The notes beneath the pieces were generated by a model. That model was not told the origin of the DNA, made no database searches, and saw only the letters and a program-made list of their open reading frames with translations. Source: an uncultured Dialister sp. (GTDB taxonomy: Bacteria > Bacillota > Negativicutes > Veillonellales > Dialisteraceae). Taken from it: DNA of 9,869 nt. Shown one piece after another: positions 1 through 6,631 of the stretch (position 1 is its first letter; each line of letters opens with the position of its first letter). The DNA lies in the NCBI GenBank assembly GCA_900545785.1, contig URAA01000049.1, forward strand, positions 1 through 9,869. The letters are read 5' to 3'. Made by a program: the position numbers and the translations under genes.

Positions 1-18
1 ACGACGCTCTTCCGATCT
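1..18 (+). other. Illumina TruSeq adapter remnant (non-genomic)
   Basis: The first 18 bases, ACGACGCTCTTCCGATCT, are identical to the 3' end of the Illumina TruSeq universal/read-1 adapter. Base 19 onward reads straight into clpC codons. This is sequencing-library sequence left at a contig end, not part of the organism's DNA. It happens to remain open in the clpC frame, so a naive gene call would add about six false residues to the ClpC fragment. Confidence 0.95.
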
Positions 19-1187
19 CTTCTCTTCAGAAAGAAAAAGAAGAAGCGATTTCCTCTCAGAATTTTGAAAAAGCCGCAGTTTTGAGAGATAAAGCAAAAGA
101 TTTGTCGGAAGAAATAGAAAAATTGAAGGGAGATTGGAAAGGTGCCGATCATGAACATTTAATAGTGACTGAAGAAGATATTGCTGAGGTGGTTGCTAAA
201 TGGACCGGAATTCCGCTTCAGAATTTAAGACAAAAAGATTCGGAAAGATTACTGCATTTGGAAAGCGAACTTCATAGAAGAGTTATCGGACAGGATGAAG
301 CGGTTAATTCCGTTGCAAAAGCTATTCGAAGAGCACGGGCCGGTCTTAAGGATCCGAAACGTCCGATCGGTTCCTTCTTATTTCTCGGATCTACCGGTGT
401 GGGTAAAACCGAATTGGCCAGGGCGCTTGCCGAGTCCATGTTCGGCAGTGAAAAGAATATGATCCGTTTTGATATGTCCGAATATATGGAAAAACATGAA
501 GTCTCCCGTCTTGTCGGAGCACCTCCCGGATATGTAGGATATGAAGAAGGCGGTCAGCTGACGGATGCCATTCGCAGAAATCCATACAGTGTTATTCTTT
601 TTGACGAAGTAGAAAAAGCGCATGCCGATTTCTTTAATATCCTGCTGCAAGTTTTGGATGACGGCCGCTTGACGGACGGACAAGGAAGAACGGTAGACTT
701 TACAAATTCCGTCATTATCATGACAAGTAATTTGGGCTCACAATTATTGAAAAATAAGGACAAAACTATGGGATTCCTGACCGGTGAAAGCAAGGACGAA
801 GTCGGTTTTGAAAAAACAAGAGAATCCATATTAGAGCAGGTTAAAAAGAGTTTCCGTCCGGAATTTATCAACAGAATTGATGAAATTATCGTGTTCCATC
901 CTCTTTCTAAATCAGATTTGACCGAGATATCCAAATTGTTACTTAAAAATGTGGAACAAAAATTGGAAAGCCTTCATTTGAAGATTGAAGTAACCGATGC
1001 GGCAAGAGATGCTTTGATTGCGAAAGGTTCTGATTTTGAATACGGTGCCCGCCCGCTGAAAAGAGTCATCCAAAAAGAAATTGAAGATCCTATTTCCGAA
1101 TTGATTTTGGAAGGTAATTTAGAAGGAAAATCAACGATCCGTGTGGGTGTCGATGAAAAAGGCAAATTAACATTTGTAGAAAATTAA
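19..1187 (+). CDS. clpC: ATP-dependent Clp protease ATP-binding subunit ClpC, C-terminal part (5' partial)
   Basis: Hsp100 AAA+ unfoldase that threads substrates into ClpP in the cytoplasm. The fragment holds about 388 residues, roughly the C-terminal half of an ~810-residue family member; the N domain and first ATPase lie beyond the contig end. Visible in order: a UVR-type helical motif (about 27-110, QKEKEEAI then FEKAAVLRD); the start of the second ATPase (RVIGQDEAV); Walker A GSTGVGKT (387-410; the usual Pro is Ser); Walker B ILFDE with the acids at 603-608; sensor 1 MTSNLGS; a ClpP-docking-loop tripeptide MGF (768-776), where relatives have VGF/IGF; the arginine-finger segment FRPEFINRID; and sensor 2 GARPLKR (1044-1064). 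TTG at 81 is not a real start, because clearly homologous residues continue upstream of it to the adapter. Expected upstream neighbours in Firmicutes (ctsR-mcsA-mcsB) cannot be seen. The gene ends in the hairpin at 1211-1246. Confidence 0.95.
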
Positions 1188-1212
1188 AAAATAAGATTAA
1201 AAGTTGTATAAT
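1184..1212 (+). promoter_or_regulatory. Candidate sigma-A promoter for radA
   Basis: A perfect TATAAT lies at 1207-1212 with a weak TTAAAA (4 of 6 matches to TTGACA) at 1184-1189, spacer 17 nt. Predicted initiation near 1219 falls inside the 5' arm of the clpC terminator, so transcripts started here would lack most of that arm and should escape termination. The -35 element overlaps the clpC stop codon. The -10 is convincing; the -35 is not. Confidence 0.5.
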
Positions 1213-1246
1213 GGACATAAGGAACTGTTCTTGTGTCCATTTTTTT
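1211..1246 (+). terminator. Rho-independent terminator of clpC
   Basis: Bases 1211-1240 fold into a 13-bp stem (with two G-U pairs) around the 4-nt loop ACTG, and are followed by six T's (seven counting the last stem base). It lies 23 nt after the clpC stop codon. The hairpin's first arm begins with an ATG in the radA frame, which creates a spurious longer radA reading frame. Confidence 0.88.
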
Positions 1247-1261
1247 GTAATTGAGGTTTTT

Positions 1262-2656
1262 ATGAGCGGAAATTCAAAAGAAAAAATAAAGTATATATGC
1301 AGTAATTGCGGCGCCAATTATATAAAATGGATGGGAAGATGTACTCATTGCGGCGAATGGAATACTCTTGAAGAGTATATTGAACCTGCTCTTCCGAAAA
1401 ATATTCTTTCATCGTCGCCATCAAATCAGAAAAGACCGATAAAATTGTCTGAAATCGAATTGAACGGACAAGAACGGGTTATTTTGGAGATGCCGGAAAT
1501 TGACAGACCCTTGGGGGGAGGGATTGTTCCCGGATCTGTAATTCTTTGGGGCGGCGAACCGGGTATCGGTAAATCTACATTGATTTTGCAAATTTGTAAT
1601 GCTTTTACGGAAAAGAATAAATCCGTACTTTACTGCAGCGGAGAAGAGTCGGAAACACAAATTAAAATACGGGCTGAACGACTTCAGGTAAATACAGAAA
1701 GATGTTTGGTCTATGGTGAAAGTAATTTGGAACAAATCATGGCGGAAGCGGACAGACTTAAACCGGACATGATTATTATCGACTCTATTCAGACTATCTT
1801 TATGTCCGGCCTTGATTCTGCCATGGGAAGTCCCGCACAGATTAGAGATTGTACCGCCTCTTTGGTTCGTCTTGCCAAAGAGAAGGGGATTACCGTCATG
1901 ATTATCGGACATGTGACAAAAGAGGGAAATATTGCGGGTCCCCGGATATTGGAGCATATGGTAGATGTTGTATTATATTTGGAAGGGGATCGGAGTTATC
2001 AGTTTCGTGTGCTGAGAACGGTAAAAAACAGATTTGGTTCTACTTCCGAATCAGGCTTATTTGTTATGGAAAGGAACGGATTGAAAGGGATAGAAGATCC
2101 GTCAAAATATTTATTGAAAGACAGCGGGAATAATCATACGCCGGGAAGTACGATTGCATCCTGCATGGAAGGTTTACGTTCTATACTCATAGAGATACAG
2201 GCATTGACTGTCCATTCCATGCTTTCCATTCCGCGCCGTATTTCTTCAGGATATGATTTTAATCGGCTGATCATTTTACTTGCCGTTCTCGAGAAAAAAG
2301 CTAAAATACAGTTTTCATCGGATGATGTGTACTTAAATGTGGCCGGCGGCTATAAAGTAAAAGAAACGGCAGCTGATCTGTCTGTCGCTTTGGCTCTTGT
2401 TTCTGTCAAATATGATATTTCTATAAAAGAAGATATGATTGCCTTGGGGGAAATCGGATTAACCGGAGAAATTCTTCCCGTTTCAAGAATAGAAACTCGT
2501 CTGAAAGAAGCGGTGAAAATGAATTTTAATTATTTCATTCTGCCGGAACGAAATAAAAAAGATGCTCTTCGTTTTTTTGAAAGTCATAAAAAGGAACTGC
2601 TAAAAAATATAATTTTTGTAAGAAATATTAATGAAGCGATAGATTATATAAAGTGA
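1262..2656 (+). CDS. radA: DNA repair/recombination protein RadA (Sms)
   Basis: RecA-like ATPase and DnaB-type helicase that promotes branch migration and processing of recombination intermediates. The 464-residue product matches the family length (about 455-460). Features: a four-Cys zinc finger (C13, C16, C27, C30); Walker A GEPGIGKST (98-106); a Walker B-like IIIDS (D174); the RadA-specific KNRFG motif (255-259); and a C-terminal Lon-protease-like domain (about 290-460, with AGGYKVKETAADL; the usual EPAADL reads ETAADL). The start is ATG 1262, preceded by GAGG (1253-1256) at 5-nt spacing. An in-frame ATG at 1211 lies inside the clpC terminator, would add 17 residues without similarity to the family's N-terminus, and has no ribosome binding site. 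Position after clpC is conserved in Firmicutes, but here a terminator and a candidate promoter separate the two genes. No hairpin terminator follows it. Confidence 0.96.
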   Translation: MSGNSKEKIKYICSNCGANYIKWMGRCTHCGEWNTLEEYIEPALPKNILSSSPSNQKRPIKLSEIELNGQERVILEMPEIDRPLGGGIVPGSVILWGGEPGIGKSTLILQICNAFTEKNKSVLYCSGEESETQIKIRAERLQVNTERCLVYGESNLEQIMAEADRLKPDMIIIDSIQTIFMSGLDSAMGSPAQIRDCTASLVRLAKEKGITVMIIGHVTKEGNIAGPRILEHMVDVVLYLEGDRSYQFRVLRTVKNRFGSTSESGLFVMERNGLKGIEDPSKYLLKDSGNNHTPGSTIASCMEGLRSILIEIQALTVHSMLSIPRRISSGYDFNRLIILLAVLEKKAKIQFSSDDVYLNVAGGYKVKETAADLSVALALVSVKYDISIKEDMIALGEIGLTGEILPVSRIETRLKEAVKMNFNYFILPERNKKDALRFFESHKKELLKNIIFVRNINEAIDYIK

Positions 2657-2778
2657 GGGTTCTTTCAAGGCCGCTCTGATTCTCAATATAAAAAAAGTAT
2701 GATATTATAATTGTTATCTGAAAGTGTCAATAAGCAATAATTAATTGGTTATATTTATGAAAAAAAGGAATTCATAAA
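2657..2778 (+). promoter_or_regulatory. radA-yacL intergenic region with candidate -10 elements
   Basis: This 122-nt AT-rich gap contains TATGAT (2698-2703) and TATAAT (2706-2711), either of which could serve as a -10 box for the yacL-ispDF-gltX unit. No good -35 is found at 16-18 nt spacing for either one. A purine-rich AAAAGGAA (2763-2770) is the yacL ribosome binding site. I see no terminator, RNA gene or remnant of disA, the gene that occupies this place in Bacillus. Confidence 0.35.
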
Positions 2779-3873
2779 ATGCCTGAGAAAATATTAAAGG
2801 TCATATTTATTTTGCTCTTCAGCGTCCTCGGCATTGTTTTGTCTACACAGACGGAACCGTTACTTACCGCTGTTATGCCCAAAAATTTTTTGACAGAAAC
2901 AGTGTTAGGGATTACCGTATTGTCGCTGGCAATTATGTTGATAGGCGCCGTAATCGGAGCTTTTATAGGGATTTTCATAGCTCCCTATCTTATCAAAAGT
3001 CTTTTCGCCTATACTTCCAGAGTTGAAAAATCTTTATCTTCCATATCGACACAAGATTTGCTGATTGGAACGGTAGGTCTGTTTTTAGGACTTATTATTG
3101 CCAATTTGGTTGGTCTTGCCTTCGGTAATATTCCCTATATAGGGCCCTATGTTTCTGTTGCGCTCAGTATTGTTTTAGGGTATATAGGGATGCATCTGGC
3201 AATTACTAAAAAAACCGAATTTGCCGGATGGTTCCACTTCAGGTCGGAAGCGGGAAATAAAAGTAAAAAAGGAAATGAACGAATCGGCAAATTACTGGAT
3301 ACAAATATCATTATTGACGGTCGTGTCATTGATATTTATAAATCCGGTTTCTTGGAAGGACCGATCATCGTTCCTGTGTTCGTGCTGGAAGAATTACAAA
3401 AAATTGCAGACTCTTCCGATGTTTTAAAACGGAACAGAGGCCGCAGAGGACTTGATATTTTAAATCATATAAAAAAAAGCAAGGGCGATATCCAGATTAT
3501 TACGGACGATTTTGAGGATATATCTGAGGTTGATTCCAAATTGGTCAAATTGGCAAGGCTTAAAGGATATAAAATTGTCACCAATGATTATAATTTAAAT
3601 AAAGTGGCGGAATTACAGGGAATCCCCGTTTTAAATATCAATGATCTGGCAATTGCGGTCAAACCAGTGGTGATACCGGGTGAACAAATTTTTGTTCAAT
3701 TGGTAAAAAGCGGTAAGGAAGAAGGGCAAGGTGTCGCGTATTTAGAAGACGGGACAATGATTGTTGTCGAAGACGGAGCACAGGCAATAGGGACGGAAGT
3801 TCCCGTCATTATTACCTCTGTCCTTCAAACTGCGGCCGGTAAAATGATATTTGCTAAATTGGAAAGTGCTTAA
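2779..3873 (+). CDS. yacL: Membrane-anchored PIN/TRAM domain protein (YacL family)
   Basis: Integral membrane protein with a cytoplasmic PIN-type nuclease domain and a TRAM domain, the layout of Bacillus YacL; its physiological substrate is not established. The 364-residue sequence has about four hydrophobic helices (roughly 7-24, 42-68, 95-117 and 120-141), a basic linker (about 155-170), a PIN domain (about 170-290) starting LLDTNIIIDGR, and a C-terminal TRAM-like domain (about 295-360), a fold that commonly binds RNA. The acidic residues expected for metal-dependent catalysis are present: D174, E205, D252 and D270. The nuclease is therefore probably active rather than degenerate. ATG 2779 is preceded by AAAAGGAA. 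The next gene begins one base after its stop, so it is very likely co-transcribed and translationally coupled with ispDF. The nuclease role is inferred from domain content only. Confidence 0.9.
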   Translation: MPEKILKVIFILLFSVLGIVLSTQTEPLLTAVMPKNFLTETVLGITVLSLAIMLIGAVIGAFIGIFIAPYLIKSLFAYTSRVEKSLSSISTQDLLIGTVGLFLGLIIANLVGLAFGNIPYIGPYVSVALSIVLGYIGMHLAITKKTEFAGWFHFRSEAGNKSKKGNERIGKLLDTNIIIDGRVIDIYKSGFLEGPIIVPVFVLEELQKIADSSDVLKRNRGRRGLDILNHIKKSKGDIQIITDDFEDISEVDSKLVKLARLKGYKIVTNDYNLNKVAELQGIPVLNINDLAIAVKPVVIPGEQIFVQLVKSGKEEGQGVAYLEDGTMIVVEDGAQAIGTEVPVIITSVLQTAAGKMIFAKLESA

Positions 3874-3874
3874 T

Positions 3875-5044
3875 ATGAATAGTTTAATACTTGTTGCAGC
3901 GGGACAAGGGACAAGGATGGGAAGTTCTGTCAATAAAGTTTTGATGGAAATGAACGGACATCCTTTAATTTGGTATACCTTAAAAAATATATATGACAGC
4001 CGGCTCATAGATGAATTGATACTTGTCATCAGAGAAGATGAAAAAAATGCTTTTAAGGAAATTGTAAAATCATTTCCGAAGAAATTTTCCATTAAATGGG
4101 CTGTCGGTGGAAATACCAGAGCAGAGTCCGTCAAAAGCGGTCTGTTGCAAGTTTCGGATAAATCGGAGAAGCTTTTGATTCATGACGGAGCACGTCCTTT
4201 TGTCAGCGGAGAAGCCATTGATAATATTTACAAAAAGATTAACGAAAGCAATCCTGCCGCCATTTATGCTGTTCCATCGACAGACACGATTAAAAAATCT
4301 GACGGTTGCAGAATTGAAAAGACAGTGAATCGAATGAAGTTTTATCGGGCACAAACTCCGCAGGGAATTTTAACGAAGCTTTACAAAAAAATTTTATCGG
4401 ATAAAACCTTTGATTACTCTGAAATTACTGATGATTCTTCCATTTGGGAACAAAAAAAGATACCCGTTTCATTATTGGAGGGCAGTGAACAGTATTTCAA
4501 AATCACGACTTCCGAAGATTGGAAAAGATTTGCTATGATGATTTCGCCTGCACCTTCCGTCCGAATCGGGCAGGGGTATGATATTCATCGTTTTGATGCC
4601 GAAAGACCATTGTATCTGGGGGGGATAAAAGTATCCGACCGTGACGGATTGGCGGGGCATTCCGATGCGGATGTGCTTATTCATGCGGTGATGGACGCTT
4701 TGCTCGGTGCCGCCGGGTTACCTGATATCGGGCATTTTTTTCCTGACACGGACGAAAAATACAAAAATGCTTTCAGCTTAGATTTATTAAAAGAAGTGGG
4801 AACGCTTCTTTGTCAAAAAAATTATCGGATCGGCAACATTGACACCGTCGTTATTGCAGAAAGTCCGAGACTTTCGAAATATATTGAAAAAATGAAGGAA
4901 ACTATGGCGTCTGCATTGCATTTGAATCCGGAACAAGTTAACATAAAAGCAACCACAAATGAAAAAATGGGAGCTATTGGTCGAAAAGAAGGTATTGCAG
5001 CCTTAGCATCAGTGATACTGTTTGGGGGAATGTATAATGGATAA
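3875..5044 (+). CDS. ispDF: Bifunctional IspDF: MEP cytidylyltransferase / MECDP synthase
   Basis: Single 389-residue protein joining two non-consecutive enzymes of the methylerythritol phosphate (non-mevalonate) isoprenoid pathway; IspE acts between them. Residues 1-226 are IspD, which makes CDP-methylerythritol from CTP and MEP: nucleotide-binding loop LVAAGQGTRMG (6-16), HDGARPF (103-109) and RAQTPQG (158-164). Residues about 229-387 are IspF: GYDIH with metal ligands D236 and H238, third ligand H270, GHSDAD (261-266), HFFPDTD (287-293) and KATTNEKMGAIGR (358-370). The linker is very short (about SPAPS). ATG 3875 is preceded by GGAAAG (3861-3866), 8 nt away, and follows the yacL stop by one base. 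An in-frame TTG at 3851 would only add eight residues lying inside yacL. The 3' end overlaps gltX by 8 bases. In Bacillus these are two separate adjacent genes. Confidence 0.96.
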   Translation: MNSLILVAAGQGTRMGSSVNKVLMEMNGHPLIWYTLKNIYDSRLIDELILVIREDEKNAFKEIVKSFPKKFSIKWAVGGNTRAESVKSGLLQVSDKSEKLLIHDGARPFVSGEAIDNIYKKINESNPAAIYAVPSTDTIKKSDGCRIEKTVNRMKFYRAQTPQGILTKLYKKILSDKTFDYSEITDDSSIWEQKKIPVSLLEGSEQYFKITTSEDWKRFAMMISPAPSVRIGQGYDIHRFDAERPLYLGGIKVSDRDGLAGHSDADVLIHAVMDALLGAAGLPDIGHFFPDTDEKYKNAFSLDLLKEVGTLLCQKNYRIGNIDTVVIAESPRLSKYIEKMKETMASALHLNPEQVNIKATTNEKMGAIGRKEGIAALASVILFGGMYNG

Positions 5045-6494
5045 ACCTTTTAAAGTTCGTTTTGCACCTAGTCCGACAGGACCGTTTCATATCGGAGGAG
5101 CCAGATCTGCTTTATTCAACTGGCTTGCGGCTCGTAATCAAAAGGGAAAATTCCTTGTCCGCATCGAAGATACGGATTTAGCAAGATCTACAAGAGAATC
5201 GGAAGAAAACATCAAAGACGCATTGAAATGGCTGGGGTTGGACTGGGATGAAGGCATCGATGTCGGTGGCGATAACGGACCGTACAGGCAGACAGAACGT
5301 TTGGAAATTTATCACAAAGAAGTGGAACGGTTGCTTTCTGAAGGGAAGGCATATTATTGCTATTGTTCTGCTGAAGAATTAGAAGAAAGCCGTAATAAAC
5401 AATTAGCAGAAGGCAAAACTCCCGTTTATGACAATCATTGCCGTCATTTATCTGCCGAAGAAATTGCCGCCTATGAAGCGGAAGGAAGAAAACCGGTTAT
5501 CCGTCTCCGTGTACCTGAAGAAGGTGTATTTTCTTTTAATGATATGGTACGAGGACATGTCGAATTTCAAGCCTCCGGAGTAGGAGATTTTATTATTGTG
5601 AAATCCGACGGCATTCCCGTCTATAATTTTGCTGTAGTGGTAGACGATGCTCTTATGGAAATAACACATGTTATTCGTGCTGAAGAGCATTTATCAAACA
5701 CACCGAGGCAGATTGCAATCTATCAGGCATTGGGCTATGAAATTCCAAAATTCGGACATATTTCTTTAATATTAGGTTCCGATCATAAAAAAATGAGCAA
5801 ACGCCACGGAGCGACTTCCGTTGATGAATATAGAAAAATGGGATATCTCCCTGATGCAGTTGTCAATTATTTGGCTCTTTTAGGCTGGTCTCCGGTGGGA
5901 GAACAGGAAATATTCAGCAGGGAGGAATTAATTTCCCAATTTTCTATGAAACGTGTATCTGCAAATGATGCCATATTCGATATTGAAAAATTAAATTGGA
6001 TTAACTTCCAATATATGAAAAAGTTGTCCCCTGAAGAATTATTGGAAATCGCGCTTCCTTTTATTATCAATGCCGGATATGTTACATTACCGCTTACGGA
6101 AGAAAAGAAAGATTGGCTGAAACAGGTCGTCTGGCTGGTAAGAGATCACCTGTATTACGGAGCGCAGGTACCTGAAAATGTAAAAGTATTCTTTGAAGAC
6201 TTGCCTGATGTCGAAAATGAAGAGTTGCTTTCTATTATGCAACAAGAAACAAGTATAAAAATTATTAAATCTTTTGCAGAAGCACTTTCTCGATTGGATG
6301 TCTTTGATGAAGATTCAATAAAAAATTGTTTTTCCGGTGTAATGAAAGAGACGGGAATTAAAGGAAAGGCTGCTTTTGAGCCGGTAAGGATTGCACTGAC
6401 CGGTTCGACCCATGGGCCCGGTTTATACACACTGATTGCTCTTTTTGGAAGAGAAAAGGCGATTAAACGTTTAGAAGACGGATTCAAAGCTTGA
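5037..6494 (+). CDS. gltX: Glutamyl-tRNA synthetase GltX
   Basis: Class I aminoacyl-tRNA synthetase that charges tRNA-Glu. In many Firmicutes it also mischarges tRNA-Gln for later GatCAB amidation; whether that holds here cannot be read from the sequence. The 485 residues show the ATP-binding HIGH-type motif PSPTGPFHIGG (11-21), KMSKR (252-256), the zinc-site pattern C108, C110, C135, H137 as in E. coli GluRS, and RIEDTD (42-47). The helical anticodon-binding C-terminus is complete. The start is ATG 5037 with GGGGGAA (5024-5030) 6 nt upstream. It overlaps the ispDF stop (ATGGATAA, 5037-5044), implying translational coupling. A TTG at 5022, in the same frame, would add five residues and lies within the ribosome binding site. 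A strong terminator follows, ending the yacL-ispDF-gltX unit. cysE and cysS, the usual next genes in Bacillus, are not present. Confidence 0.97.
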   Translation: MDKPFKVRFAPSPTGPFHIGGARSALFNWLAARNQKGKFLVRIEDTDLARSTRESEENIKDALKWLGLDWDEGIDVGGDNGPYRQTERLEIYHKEVERLLSEGKAYYCYCSAEELEESRNKQLAEGKTPVYDNHCRHLSAEEIAAYEAEGRKPVIRLRVPEEGVFSFNDMVRGHVEFQASGVGDFIIVKSDGIPVYNFAVVVDDALMEITHVIRAEEHLSNTPRQIAIYQALGYEIPKFGHISLILGSDHKKMSKRHGATSVDEYRKMGYLPDAVVNYLALLGWSPVGEQEIFSREELISQFSMKRVSANDAIFDIEKLNWINFQYMKKLSPEELLEIALPFIINAGYVTLPLTEEKKDWLKQVVWLVRDHLYYGAQVPENVKVFFEDLPDVENEELLSIMQQETSIKIIKSFAEALSRLDVFDEDSIKNCFSGVMKETGIKGKAAFEPVRIALTGSTHGPGLYTLIALFGREKAIKRLEDGFKA

Positions 6495-6518
6495 AATTCC
6501 TGAGTTTTATGTTTATGC

Positions 6519-6554
6519 AAAGGCGGGATTCCTTGAATTCCGCCTTTATTTTTT
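6519..6554 (+). terminator. Rho-independent terminator after gltX
   Basis: Bases 6519-6547 form a 13-bp stem with a GC-rich lower half (GGCGG/CCGCC) and a 3-nt loop. They are followed by A and six T's (6549-6554). It starts 24 nt after the gltX stop and separates the housekeeping block from the transporter operon. Confidence 0.93.
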
Positions 6555-6561
6555 GTAACTA

Positions 6562-6590
6562 TTGACGATAATGACGATAAATTATACAAT
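6562..6590 (+). promoter_or_regulatory. Sigma-A-type promoter of glnPQ
   Basis: TTGACG (6562-6567) and TACAAT (6585-6590) are spaced exactly 17 nt and each matches consensus at 5 of 6 positions. Initiation is predicted near 6597, giving a leader of about 35 nt before the glnP ATG. The -35 and half the spacer are built from two tandem copies of TGACGATAA (6563-6580). An 8-bp palindrome CATCGATG (6607-6614) lies just downstream of the predicted start. Confidence 0.75.
6563..6580 (+). repeat. Perfect 9-bp tandem repeat in the glnPQ promoter
   Basis: TGACGATAA occurs twice back to back (6563-6571 and 6572-6580). The first copy supplies most of the -35 box and the second lies in the spacer. It could be a direct-repeat operator or a simple replication-slippage duplication; the sequence alone does not decide. 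Confidence 0.9.
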
Positions 6591-6631
6591 GTAGCAAATA
6601 TATATGCATCGATGAAACGAGGGAATTTTAT

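Noticed and set aside
81..1187. TTG at 81 as a clpC start codon
   Set aside because: The frame stays open upstream to the adapter and encodes typical ClpC UVR-region residues. The gene is 5'-truncated by the contig end, not started here.
1211..1261. N-terminal extension of RadA from ATG 1211
   Set aside because: These bases are the clpC terminator hairpin and the radA leader. There is no ribosome binding site before 1211, whereas GAGG precedes ATG 1262 and the residues from there match the family's N-terminal zinc finger.
1421..1957. 178-codon open frame on the minus strand inside radA (and similar minus-strand frames, such as 554-934 in clpC and 7557-7958 in glnQ)
   Set aside because: They lie opposite well-supported genes, have no recognisable domains or credible ribosome binding sites, and look like products of the sense codon pattern.
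1849..2133. 94-codon plus-strand frame within radA
   Set aside because: It is an alternative frame of the conserved RadA ATPase/KNRFG region, with a composition unlike a real protein. I see no frameshift in radA that would explain it.
3851..3874. TTG start for ispDF at 3851
   Set aside because: It lies inside yacL, adds eight residues before the IspD nucleotide-binding strand, and is weaker than ATG 3875 with its GGAAAG site.
4985..5036. T-box or other riboswitch upstream of gltX
   Set aside because: gltX starts inside the end of ispDF and has no leader of its own. Nothing resembling a T-box terminator/antiterminator pair is present.
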